DNA from: Marinifilum caeruleilacunae
GTDB lineage: Bacteria; Bacteroidota; Bacteroidia; Bacteroidales; Marinifilaceae
DNA: 64,000 nt
Assembly: GCF_013141825.1 (NCBI RefSeq)
Contig: NZ_RZNH01000028.1
Span: 1-64,000 of the forward strand
Direction: 5' to 3'
Under the pieces are notes generated by a model, which did no database searches, was not told the DNA's origin, and was given only the letters and a program-made list of their open reading frames with translations. Position numbers and translations under genes: made by a program. Numbering within the stretch: position 1 is the stretch's first letter; each line of letters begins with the position of its first letter. Shown here one piece after another: positions 1 through 7,015 of this stretch.

Positions 1-106
1 GGTAGGTCATTTCCCCTTCTTCAACTTGACGTACAACTGACAATTTAAAGGATAAATTATAATTTCGTTGGGTACGCCTTGCTACAGTCTTTCTCAATAT
101 TTTCAT
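1..106 (-). CDS. IS3-family transposase OrfA, N-terminal fragment
   Basis: Reading from an ATG at 106 on the minus strand gives 35 codons, starting MKILRKTVARRTQRNY and continuing NLSFKLSVVRQVEEGEMTY, with no stop before the window edge. This is the start of the helix-turn-helix OrfA of IS3-family elements, where the motif is a basic N-terminus followed by 'FKLxVVxQVExGExTY'. OrfA binds the inverted repeats, and the OrfAB fusion made by frameshifting is the DDE transposase. Only the N-terminus is visible, so whether the gene is intact is unknown. Recognition is from the protein motif plus the terminal repeat next to it. Confidence 0.75.
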   Translation of the reverse strand, partial: MKILRKTVARRTQRNYNLSFKLSVVRQVEEGEMTY

Positions 107-147
107 AAATAAGTCGATTTACTGTCAACTTATTTCAGGACGGGACA
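1..147 (-). mobile_element. End of an IS3-family insertion sequence (cut by the window edge)
   Basis: On the minus strand the sequence from 147 reads TGTCCCGTCCTGAAATAAG followed by TTGACA, the type of terminal inverted repeat found on IS3-family elements of Bacteroidota. A transposase OrfA start follows 41 bases further in. The other end and the target duplication lie outside the window, so completeness cannot be judged. The element end lies 45 bases from the 3' end of a tRNA-Phe gene. Confidence 0.75.
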
Positions 148-154
148 TGCAAAC

Positions 155-189
155 AAAAAAGAGGAAAAGATTAATATCTTTCCCTCTTT
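155..189 (-). terminator. Rho-independent terminator after tRNA-Phe copy 1
   Basis: The arms GAGGAAAAGAT (161-171) and ATCTTTCCCTC (176-186) pair with one G-U, and a run of A on the plus strand (154-160) gives the U tract on the minus transcript. It follows the first tRNA-Phe gene by a few bases. Confidence 0.6.
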
Positions 190-191
190 CG

Positions 192-264
192 TGGTACCAC
201 CTGGAATCGAACCAGGGACACATGGATTTTCAGTCCATTGCTCTACCAACTGAGCTATGGTACC
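192..264 (-). tRNA. tRNA-Phe (GAA), copy 1
   Basis: A 73-nt cloverleaf on the minus strand. The acceptor arms GGTACCA and TGGTACC pair, the anticodon loop is CTGAAAA (anticodon GAA), and the T arm carries TTCGATT. The discriminator is A and the CCA tail is not encoded. It is identical to the two copies at 1872-1944 and 1974-2046. Confidence 0.97.
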
Positions 265-516
265 CTTTTGTTTTGGTGATACAAAAGTAAGCAAAAATAC
301 TTTCCTGCAAAATAAATTATGCCAATCTAAATCTATTTCTACAAGGCATTATATCGAAAAGCATTCACTATCAATTTTTTTCTGTCTTTTTAGAATTAAT
401 TTAAATAACGAAAGTATGATAAAAGCAATACAATGAACTTTGTTTCGTTAAAATTAAACAAGGTATGGTTTTTGTTACTTAGCATACCACAGATTAATCA
501 CTAAATCAAAAGATCA

Positions 517-1815
517 ATGACTGAAAATATATTCGTTAAATCAAGCAAGTTCTTTCTTAGTCTTTTAATTGCTTCATCTTTACTCATTTCTTGTAGCGAC
601 GACAATGATGATGGTGCAATAAGAGAATCCAGCACCATTTACGATACCATTGATGAAACCATGAGCGAATGGTATTTATGGAACGATGATCTTCCAAATA
701 TCAATTCAACATCGTATGCTTCGGTAAATGATTACTTCGAAGCTTTACTGGTATCGCAGGACAGGTGGAGTTATATTGCCAACCTTGATGAACTTTTAGC
801 TTATCTCGAAAATGGAACCTATGTTGGTTATGGACTTGCTTTTAAATATGATGCAAATAATGATTTGAGAGTGAAACTCATTTTTGATGAATCGCCACTT
901 GCTGCCGAAGGAATTACACGCGGTTGGAAATTGATCGAAATTAACAATCAGGAAATTGCTAATTTAAGCGATAACCAGGTGCTGAATGAACTGGATAAAA
1001 GTTCATCAACATTTGTATTCGAAAACAACCTGGGCGAGCAGAAAGAAATTAGTGCAAACCAGCAAGAGATCGATCAGAACTCTGTTTTATCTCAAAAAGT
1101 GATTGATTATGAAGGAACAAAAGTTGCTTACCTTGCATTTGACAGCTTTTTAGGAAGCTCGGAGAATGCTCTGAATGAAGCTTTCAATTTCTTCCGCACA
1201 GAGAATGCAGAAGAACTTGTTCTTGATTTGCGATATAATGGTGGTGGAAGCACCTACATTTCGAACCAATTGGCTGGCTTAATTACTGGCAATATTTACC
1301 AGGGAGATATTTATTCCAAAACGCTTCACAACCCTTCAAAAACAGGAGAAAATTTCTCTGAAGCATTTTTTAACCAACCATCAGCCTATGGCTTTAACAG
1401 GGTGTTTGTGATCACCACTTCAGGAACAGCCTCGGCAAGCGAAATGGTAATTAACGGATTAAGACCCTACCTGGGAGAAGAAAATGTGGTATTAATTGGT
1501 AGCAAAACCCACGGAAAACCCGTTGGAATGTATGTATTCGAAGAACCTGATTTCAACCTGGCGATTGTACCCATTAGTTTTTCGATTACCAATGCCAACG
1601 ACGAGGGTAGTTATTTTGATGGTATTCCGGTAGATTTTGAAATATCAGACGATTTAAGTCGTGATTTTGGGGATATCGACGAAAGCAATTTCCAGGCTGC
1701 ACTGCAATACATTAGCCAGGGTAGTTTCCCGGTTGTTACAGCTGCTAAATCTTTATCGACTACCGAGAGAGAATTTAAAAAGAAAGGGTTCGAATTGCTG
1801 ATTGATGCAAATTAG
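517..1815 (+). CDS. S41-family (C-terminal processing) peptidase lipoprotein
   Basis: A 432-residue protein starting with a lipoprotein signal peptide; the lipobox LLIS-Cys26 is followed by an acidic SDDNDD spacer, so it is likely membrane anchored outside the cytoplasm. A PDZ-like region lies around residues 95-165. The peptidase domain follows, with LDLRYNGGGS at 237-245, the Ser motif TSGTASASE at 301-309 (nucleophile Ser306 or Ser308) and the general-base Lys in THGKPVG (Lys334). S41 enzymes use a Ser-Lys dyad to cut proteins near their C-termini. The spacing fits the family. It stands alone between tRNA-Phe genes on the opposite strand and ends at a two-way terminator. The physiological substrate is unknown. 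Confidence 0.9.
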   Translation: MTENIFVKSSKFFLSLLIASSLLISCSDDNDDGAIRESSTIYDTIDETMSEWYLWNDDLPNINSTSYASVNDYFEALLVSQDRWSYIANLDELLAYLENGTYVGYGLAFKYDANNDLRVKLIFDESPLAAEGITRGWKLIEINNQEIANLSDNQVLNELDKSSSTFVFENNLGEQKEISANQQEIDQNSVLSQKVIDYEGTKVAYLAFDSFLGSSENALNEAFNFFRTENAEELVLDLRYNGGGSTYISNQLAGLITGNIYQGDIYSKTLHNPSKTGENFSEAFFNQPSAYGFNRVFVITTSGTASASEMVINGLRPYLGEENVVLIGSKTHGKPVGMYVFEEPDFNLAIVPISFSITNANDEGSYFDGIPVDFEISDDLSRDFGDIDESNFQAALQYISQGSFPVVTAAKSLSTTEREFKKKGFELLIDAN

Positions 1816-1835
1816 AATCTAAAATGAAAGCAATA

Positions 1836-1868
1836 AAAAAGGGAAAAACTTGATGTTTTTCCCTTTTC
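1836..1868. terminator. Two-way terminator between the S41 gene and tRNA-Phe copy 2
   Basis: A perfect hairpin: AAAAGGGAAAAAC (1837-1849), loop, GTTTTTCCCTTTT (1855-1867). The A-rich left flank and T-rich right flank give a U tract in both directions, so it can end the S41 transcript on the plus strand and the tRNA-Phe transcript on the minus strand. Confidence 0.7.
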
Positions 1869-1871
1869 TTG

Positions 1872-1944
1872 TGGTACCACCTGGAATCGAACCAGGGACA
1901 CATGGATTTTCAGTCCATTGCTCTACCAACTGAGCTATGGTACC
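1872..1944 (-). tRNA. tRNA-Phe (GAA), copy 2
   Basis: Identical over 73 nt to copy 1 (192-264): anticodon loop CTGAAAA, seven-base-pair acceptor stem, no encoded CCA. It is 29 bases downstream of copy 3 on the minus strand, so the two are probably transcribed together. Confidence 0.97.
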
Positions 1945-1973
1945 AGACCATTATGCATCTCAAAAAAAGAAAG

Positions 1974-2046
1974 TGGTACCACCTGGAATCGAACCAGGGA
2001 CACATGGATTTTCAGTCCATTGCTCTACCAACTGAGCTATGGTACC
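1974..2046 (-). tRNA. tRNA-Phe (GAA), copy 3
   Basis: A third identical 73-nt tRNA-Phe with anticodon GAA on the minus strand. It would be transcribed first, followed by copy 2 and the terminator at 1836-1868. Confidence 0.97.
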
Positions 2047-2146
2047 CTCTTTACTTGAGCGATGCAAAAGTACGTAAAAAATTTACATCACCAAATAAAA
2101 TTGCGAAAATTAGAAAGGATTTTTTAAGCTATTGTAAACTTCTTCT

Positions 2147-2154
2147 TACCTTTG
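2147..2154 (+). promoter_or_regulatory. Candidate -7 box (TACCTTTG) for the M16 peptidase operon
   Basis: TACCTTTG fits the Bacteroidota TAnnTTTG -7 consensus and lies 20 bases before the start at 2174. No good -33 TTTG is seen at the usual spacing, so this is a weak call. Confidence 0.35.
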
Positions 2155-2173
2155 CAGCCTAATAAAAAAGTAT

Positions 2174-3394
2174 ATGGTATTCGAAACTTACACATTATCA
2201 AATGGTATCCGGTTAATTCATCGACCGGTAAAGGCAAATGTTGCCCATTGCGGAATTATTTTGAATACCGGTTCCCGTGATGAGAAAGAGGACGAATGGG
2301 GGATTGCTCACTTCATAGAGCATGTAGTATTTAAAGGGACAACGAAACGTAAAGCATATCACATACTTAGCCGTATGGAAGATGTAGGTGGCGAATTAAA
2401 TGCCTACACCACCAAAGAAGAAACATGCATTTACACTACTTTTTTGGACAAAGATTACAAAAGAGCTCTTGAACTGATTAGCGATATTACCTTCAATTCC
2501 GTTTTCCCTGAAAAGGAGCTGGAAAAAGAAAAAGAGGTAATTCTTGATGAAATTAATTCCTATAAAGATTCGCCTTCGGAACTGATTTTTGATGATTTTG
2601 AGGAATTACTTTTCAAGAAAGATGCAATTGGCAGAAATATTCTTGGAACTCCTAAACACATCAAAGCTTTTAAGCGTAATGACATTCTGAACTTCATTCA
2701 AAACAATTATCACACCGATCAGATGGTGATTAGTTCGGTAGGTAATATTCCATTTAAGAAGCTGGTTAAAATGGTGGAGAAGTATTTTGGGAGCATTCCG
2801 GAAAATTCTCGTATCGACAAAAGAAAAAAGCCAAATTCTTACAAGCCAAGAACTCAAACTTTGGTAAAGAACACTTATCAGAGGCATTGTGTTTTGGGAA
2901 ATATCGCATACGATGCCAATGATGATCGTAGAATTCCTTTGTCTTTGTTGACAAATATATTGGGCGGACCAGGTATGAATTCTCGCTTGAATCTTTCCCT
3001 TCGTGAAAAACATGGATTGGCTTATAACATTGAAGCCAACTATACTCCTTATGCCGATACCGGCGTATTTAGCATTTACTTTGGCACCGATAAAGGTTAC
3101 CTGGACAAATGCCTGAATCTGATCCACAAAGAGATGGATTTGCTTTGCACGAAAAAGCTAGGTCCGGGACAATTGGCAAAGGCCAAAAATCAAATGATTG
3201 GTCAGATTGCCATCTCGTCGGAAAACAATGAGAATTTAATGTTGAATGTTGGTAAAAGCTTCCTGCTTTACAATCGTGTCGATTCTTTGGAAGAGATTTA
3301 CCAAAAGGTTGAGTCGATCACATCGGAGCAATTGATCGAAGTTGCCAACGAAATTTTAAATAAAGAGAAATTAACCACTTTGATGTATAAATAG
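2174..3394 (+). CDS. M16-family zinc metallopeptidase
   Basis: A 406-residue protein of the pitrilysin/processing-peptidase family. The inverted zinc motif HFIEH is at residues 46-50 and the third ligand Glu126 (ILDEINSYKDSP) lies 76 residues after His50, the expected HxxEH-x75-E spacing. The C-terminal half contains the GGPGMNSRLNLSLREKHGL segment typical of the second M16 domain. The length matches short bacterial M16 proteins such as YmxG/PqqL-like forms. No signal peptide is seen, so it is likely cytoplasmic. The O-methyltransferase gene follows after two bases, indicating co-transcription. The natural substrate cannot be read from the sequence. Confidence 0.92.
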   Translation: MVFETYTLSNGIRLIHRPVKANVAHCGIILNTGSRDEKEDEWGIAHFIEHVVFKGTTKRKAYHILSRMEDVGGELNAYTTKEETCIYTTFLDKDYKRALELISDITFNSVFPEKELEKEKEVILDEINSYKDSPSELIFDDFEELLFKKDAIGRNILGTPKHIKAFKRNDILNFIQNNYHTDQMVISSVGNIPFKKLVKMVEKYFGSIPENSRIDKRKKPNSYKPRTQTLVKNTYQRHCVLGNIAYDANDDRRIPLSLLTNILGGPGMNSRLNLSLREKHGLAYNIEANYTPYADTGVFSIYFGTDKGYLDKCLNLIHKEMDLLCTKKLGPGQLAKAKNQMIGQIAISSENNENLMLNVGKSFLLYNRVDSLEEIYQKVESITSEQLIEVANEILNKEKLTTLMYK

Positions 3395-3396
3395 TC

Positions 3397-4038
3397 ATGT
3401 TGGAGATTAATAAAGAGCTGGAGGAATACATCCTAACACATACCGAAACAGAAGATCAGATCTTAAAAGATCTTACTCGGGAAACACATGTTAAAATGCT
3501 ACGTCCGAGAATGCTTTCGGGGCATATGCAAGGTAAATTTCTGAAAATGATATGCCAGATGATGAATCCAAAACGGATTCTTGAAATTGGCACATATACC
3601 GGTTATTCGGCAATTAGCATGGCTATGGGAACTTCTGATGATTGCGTAATCCATACCATTGATTGCAATGATGAATTGGAATATTTCACGCGTAAATTCA
3701 TCAAACAATCGGGTCATGAGAACAAAATAGTGTTCCACATTGGCGAAGCTTTACACATTATTCCAAATATTGATGAAGAGTTTGATTTGGTCTTTATTGA
3801 TGCCGACAAAAGACAATACATCGAATATTTTGAAACCATATTTCCAAAACTAAAACAAGGTGGTTTTGTTTTGGCCGATGATGTATTGTGGGATGGTAAA
3901 GTTTTGGAAGAAGTTGAATCAAAAGATAAGCAAACACAAGGTATTCTTGCGTTCAATGAGTTCATTCAAAGAGACGAAAGAGTGGAAAATTTAATGCTTC
4001 CAATTCGTCATGGTTTAATGATGATTCGAAAGAAGTAA
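3397..4038 (+). CDS. SAM-dependent O-methyltransferase (family 3, caffeoyl-CoA type)
   Basis: A 213-residue class I methyltransferase. The SAM-binding motif ILEIGTYTGYSAI sits near residue 65 and the family motif DLVFIDADKRQYIEYF near 130, where the Asp residues bind the divalent metal and the acceptor catechol. FVLADDVLWDGKV follows, as is usual in this family. These enzymes transfer a methyl group from SAM to a hydroxyl of a small aromatic compound; the substrate is not predictable here. Two bases separate it from the preceding M16 peptidase gene, a pairing that suggests one transcript. Confidence 0.9.
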   Translation: MLEINKELEEYILTHTETEDQILKDLTRETHVKMLRPRMLSGHMQGKFLKMICQMMNPKRILEIGTYTGYSAISMAMGTSDDCVIHTIDCNDELEYFTRKFIKQSGHENKIVFHIGEALHIIPNIDEEFDLVFIDADKRQYIEYFETIFPKLKQGGFVLADDVLWDGKVLEEVESKDKQTQGILAFNEFIQRDERVENLMLPIRHGLMMIRKK

Positions 4039-4084
4039 AGCTTCAAAGAAACTTACAATAAACCATACAGGAAAACACACTCAT

Positions 4085-4834
4085 TCACTCATTCACTATT
4101 TTTACCAAAACCGTTGCTCCCAGGTTGGTTTGTCCGTTTTTCTGAATGACTTGCCAGCCTTGTTTTTTCAACTGCTTTTCGAGTCCATGGTTCAACATGC
4201 CATGGGCCACAAGAACAGCTGTTTCCTCTATATGTGCGACTTTAATTAGATTCTCGGCAGCTTGTTGTACTCTTACTTTAGCTTCCTTTCTGCTTTCGAT
4301 TCCCCGATGATTGAATCCCAATAGCCAACTTCCACGACTAAAAAATTGCCAAATCGGCAATGGTAGTTTAATAATACTGTTAGCCTTGACCATTTTTATT
4401 TCGTACTCGCGAAAAATGGAATCGGAAACCACATGAAATTCCTTTCCAAAAATCGCCAAAGCAGTCTCCTGCGAACGTGGTAAATTTGAACAGTAAATGA
4501 TATGATCAGGTTTTAAATTCACTTTTACCAACTCAGGATCGAAAGGAATAATAGGAACCGAGTTATAATTGTGAACATACTGTTGCGCCTCTTTTGCGGA
4601 ATAAAACGTTTCCTTTTTCAAATCTGGCTTGGCATGTCGGATCAGGTAGATCTGTAATTTCTTCTTGCCCTGTTTTTTGAGATCCTCCTGCTCTTTTTCA
4701 TCCACCTCATTCACACAAGTAAAAGCATCACAGCCGTTTACCGATTGTAAATATTTTTTCTGCGTAAGACAAGAGGTCATACACAAAAGTAAAAACACAA
4801 GGATCAGATGATATGTAAAAACTATTTTCTTCAA
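4085..4834 (-). CDS. Histidine phosphatase (phosphoglycerate mutase-like) lipoprotein
   Basis: A 249-residue protein with a lipoprotein-type signal peptide (MKKIVFTYHLILVFLLLCMT, then Ser-Cys). The phosphohistidine motif IYLIRHAKPD is near residue 65 and the second His motif VLVAHGMLNHG lies near 208. YCSNLPRSQETA, between them, is the usual third segment of histidine phosphatases. The enzyme probably removes phosphate from an extracytoplasmic substrate, which is unknown. It converges with the methyltransferase gene and is transcribed alone. Family assignment is firm, specific function is not. Confidence 0.85.
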   Translation of the reverse strand: MKKIVFTYHLILVFLLLCMTSCLTQKKYLQSVNGCDAFTCVNEVDEKEQEDLKKQGKKKLQIYLIRHAKPDLKKETFYSAKEAQQYVHNYNSVPIIPFDPELVKVNLKPDHIIYCSNLPRSQETALAIFGKEFHVVSDSIFREYEIKMVKANSIIKLPLPIWQFFSRGSWLLGFNHRGIESRKEAKVRVQQAAENLIKVAHIEETAVLVAHGMLNHGLEKQLKKQGWQVIQKNGQTNLGATVLVKIVNE

Positions 4835-4944
4835 GATGTATGAATTAGTCAGAAATTCAAAATAAAGGAATTAGCTCTTCTCTTGCAAAATATTATTGTA
4901 AAAATTAGACCCCAATGTTCATGACAACCAATCCTAAAAAGTAA

Positions 4945-4952
4945 TATCTTTG
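4945..4952 (+). promoter_or_regulatory. Candidate -7 box (TATCTTTG) for selD
   Basis: TATCTTTG matches TAnnTTTG. It lies 92 bases before the selD start, leaving an AT-rich leader with no recognised structure. A -33 element is not clear. Confidence 0.35.
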
Positions 4953-5044
4953 CCGGATCAATTCATAGCCTGTTCTAATTTTTAGTACTTACAGGTAATC
5001 TGCCGAATATATTTTAAGTACATCGGTATCAAAGAATAAACGTA

Positions 5045-6085
5045 ATGGAAACAAAGAAACTAACACAGTTTAGTCCGGGAGCCGGATGTGGATGTAAAAT
5101 CTCACCCAAAGATTTAGAATGCATTTTAAAGAGCAGTACACCAAGAATTCCTAATCCAAACTTACTTGTTGGTAACGATACGAAAGATGATGCCGCAGTT
5201 TACGATTTAGGAAATGGACAGGCATTAATCAGCACTACTGATTTCTTTACCCCAATTGTTGATGATCCTTACGACTTTGGAAGAATTGCTGCAACAAACG
5301 CCATTAGCGATATTTATGCTATGGGTGGAAAACCTATTATGGCTTTGGCGATTTTGGCCTGGCCCTTGGAAAAACTATCTACCGATATTGCTCAAAAAGT
5401 AGTGGAAGGCGCAAGAGATGTTTGTGCAAATGCTGGAATTCAATTGGCTGGTGGTCATTCTATTGATATCGGCGACCCTGTTTTTGGTTTGTCGGTGAAC
5501 GGAATTGTAGCTACCGAAAGAGTGAAGAAAAACAATACGGCCAATCCAAATTGTACGCTTTTCCTTACCAAACCTCTTGGTATTGGTGTATTAACCACTG
5601 CCGAGAAAAAGAATCTAATTGCTCATGAAGACAACCAGCTTGCGGTTGATTTAATGTGCAGTTTGAACAAGGTTGGGGTTGTTTTTGGAGAACAGGAATA
5701 CATTAAATCCATGACCGATGTAACAGGTTTTGGATTGCTTGGTCATCTAAGCGAAATTTGTGAAGGAAGTAATGTAAATGCGGTAATACAGTATAAAGAT
5801 GTTCCAAAAATTGAAGGAGTTGAGGCATTAATCCAACAGGGAAGTACTCCAGGAGGAACCCGCAGAAACTGGGCATCTTACGGACATTTAATTGGTGAGA
5901 TTACCGAAGATCAGAAAGCATTACTATGTGATCCGCAAACCAGTGGAGGATTACTTGTTGCTGTTGATAACAATCATATCGATGAATTTATCGGCCTGGC
6001 GAAAAGAGAAGGATTCGACCTGCAGCCAATTGGACATTTAGAAGAGAGAAAAAACAGTACAGAACCCTATATCAACGTAAGATAA
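5045..6085 (+). CDS. selD: Selenide, water dikinase
   Basis: A 346-residue SelD that makes selenophosphate from selenide and ATP, the selenium donor for selenocysteine and selenouridine. The N-terminal active-site motif [10 protein letters not shown] is complete. Cys15 and Lys18 correspond to Cys17 and Lys20 of the E. coli enzyme, so this is a Cys form with no in-frame TGA at the site. The AIRS-type ATP-binding segments follow, including [18 protein letters not shown] and [12 protein letters not shown]. The length is standard. A YedF-like gene starts two bases after the stop. No selA, selB, tRNA-Sec or selenouridine synthase is visible in the window, so the downstream use of selenium is open. 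Confidence 0.96.
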   Translation: METKKLTQFSPGAGCGCKISPKDLECILKSSTPRIPNPNLLVGNDTKDDAAVYDLGNGQALISTTDFFTPIVDDPYDFGRIAATNAISDIYAMGGKPIMALAILAWPLEKLSTDIAQKVVEGARDVCANAGIQLAGGHSIDIGDPVFGLSVNGIVATERVKKNNTANPNCTLFLTKPLGIGVLTTAEKKNLIAHEDNQLAVDLMCSLNKVGVVFGEQEYIKSMTDVTGFGLLGHLSEICEGSNVNAVIQYKDVPKIEGVEALIQQGSTPGGTRRNWASYGHLIGEITEDQKALLCDPQTSGGLLVAVDNNHIDEFIGLAKREGFDLQPIGHLEERKNSTEPYINVR

Positions 6086-6087
6086 TT

Positions 6088-6429
6088 ATGCACAAAAATA
6101 CATTGATTCAAGTCAACCAGTATGGAATGGGAGCAGGCAGTGAAGAACTGGGTGTAAAACTTGCCACCAATTACTTCACATTGCTCGATGCAGAAGGAAG
6201 ATTGCCAAAAATTATCGTGTTTTACAATGCTGGTGTAAAGTTGATTTGCGAAGGCTCTCCAGCATTGGAGGCTCTAAAAAATCTGCAAGAAAAAGGAGTT
6301 CGAATGCTGGCCTGTAAAACTTGCCTGGATTACTTCAATTTACTCGATAAAATAAAAGTTGGTTCGGTAGGCAGTATGCCTGATATTATTACCCTGCAAG
6401 CCGACGCTGATAAGGTAATTAACTTGTAA
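6088..6429 (+). CDS. DsrE-domain protein, YedF-like selenium-metabolism partner
   Basis: A 113-residue protein (MHKNTLIQVNQYGMGAG, then SEELGVKLATNYFTLL). It corresponds to the C-terminal DsrE-like half of YedF, the sulfurtransferase-like protein often encoded beside selD. YedF usually also has an N-terminal TusA/SirA domain, which is absent here. Cysteines at CEGSPALEAL and in MLACKTCLDYF are candidates for persulfide or perselenide carriage. It is two bases behind selD and ends at a strong terminator, so the two genes form a unit. A role in delivering selenium to SelD is inferred from context only. Confidence 0.8.
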   Translation: MHKNTLIQVNQYGMGAGSEELGVKLATNYFTLLDAEGRLPKIIVFYNAGVKLICEGSPALEALKNLQEKGVRMLACKTCLDYFNLLDKIKVGSVGSMPDIITLQADADKVINL

Positions 6430-6448
6430 AAGCACAAAAAATATAATG

Positions 6449-6479
6449 AAGCTCACATTTAAATGTGAGCTTTTTTTTA
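6449..6479 (+). terminator. Strong terminator after selD-yedF
   Basis: A perfect palindrome AAGCTCACATTT/AAATGTGAGCTT (6449-6472) runs straight into eight T. Confidence 0.85.
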
Positions 6480-6542
6480 TTTGATTTGATTGAATTAAAA
6501 CAAGCTTTGTATCTTTAGTATAACATTCACGATTACACCTAC

Positions 6543-6911
6543 TTGAAGAAAATACTTACATATTTTTTTATTCTCTTGTTTACATCCCAGGTTTGTGAAC
6601 AGGCTCTCATTTTGTCGCATTTTATAATCAAACAAGACTTTTACGCTGCAATTTGCGAGAACAAAGACAAACCAGAAATGGAGTGTAACGGAAAGTGTCA
6701 TCTTAAAAAACAACTAAAGCAGCAAGAGGAGAAAGAGTCGAAAAAAGAAAAAATCAGTATAGAAAAAGAGAGTATTAGCTTTATAGCAGCTTATTTCGAT
6801 CTCATTCCTAAACCAAAAATATCAATCGCTAAAGCTGATATTATTCCTTCTCAATTTCTACTCTTAGAGGAACATTTCCAAGATATTTTTCATCCCCCAC
6901 AGTTCGTCTAA
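6543..6911 (+). CDS. Small exported protein with a CNGKCHLKKQL motif
   Basis: A 122-residue reading frame that starts with TTG at 6543, because no ATG occurs before the middle of the protein and a stop lies upstream at 6516. A hydrophobic N-terminus (KKILTYFFILLFTSQVCEQA) looks like a signal peptide or membrane anchor. Around residue 55 is the motif MECNGKCHLKKQL, two Cys in a CxxxC arrangement with His. A Lys/Glu-rich stretch follows, then a hydrophobic segment near PSQFLLLEEHF. Similar small CNGKC proteins occur next to TonB receptors in Bacteroidota; I know no function for them. It precedes a copper-type TonB receptor by 104 bases, so a metal-related role is plausible but unproven. Confidence 0.7.
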   Translation: MKKILTYFFILLFTSQVCEQALILSHFIIKQDFYAAICENKDKPEMECNGKCHLKKQLKQQEEKESKKEKISIEKESISFIAAYFDLIPKPKISIAKADIIPSQFLLLEEHFQDIFHPPQFV

Positions 6912-6931
6912 TTATCATTAGCTGATAGAGT

Positions 6932-6955
6932 CAATATTGTAATCTCACAATATTG
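6932..6955. promoter_or_regulatory. Perfect 9-bp inverted repeat upstream of the TonB receptor
   Basis: CAATATTGT, six bases, then ACAATATTG. There is no T tract after it, so it is a poor terminator. It lies 60 bases before the receptor start and could be an operator for a dimeric regulator. No regulator gene is adjacent. Confidence 0.35.
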
Positions 6956-7015
6956 CAATGTTTTGTGCACCAGGAATTCGGATGCTCAATAGTTTCGAAC
7001 ACATAAAAATGAAGA

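Noticed and set aside
1869..2162. 97-residue plus-strand frame with a repeated segment (WYHLESNQGHMDFQSIALPT)
   Set aside because: It is the reverse reading of two identical tRNA-Phe genes, not a protein.
2606..3127. 173-residue minus-strand frame
   Set aside because: It lies antisense inside the M16 peptidase gene, whose HxxEH...E motif is complete.
5045..5110. Selenocysteine in SelD
   Set aside because: The catalytic position is encoded by TGT (Cys15), not TGA.
6932..6955. Rho-independent terminator after the CNGKC gene
   Set aside because: The hairpin is A/T-only in its core and has no T run; an operator is the better guess.
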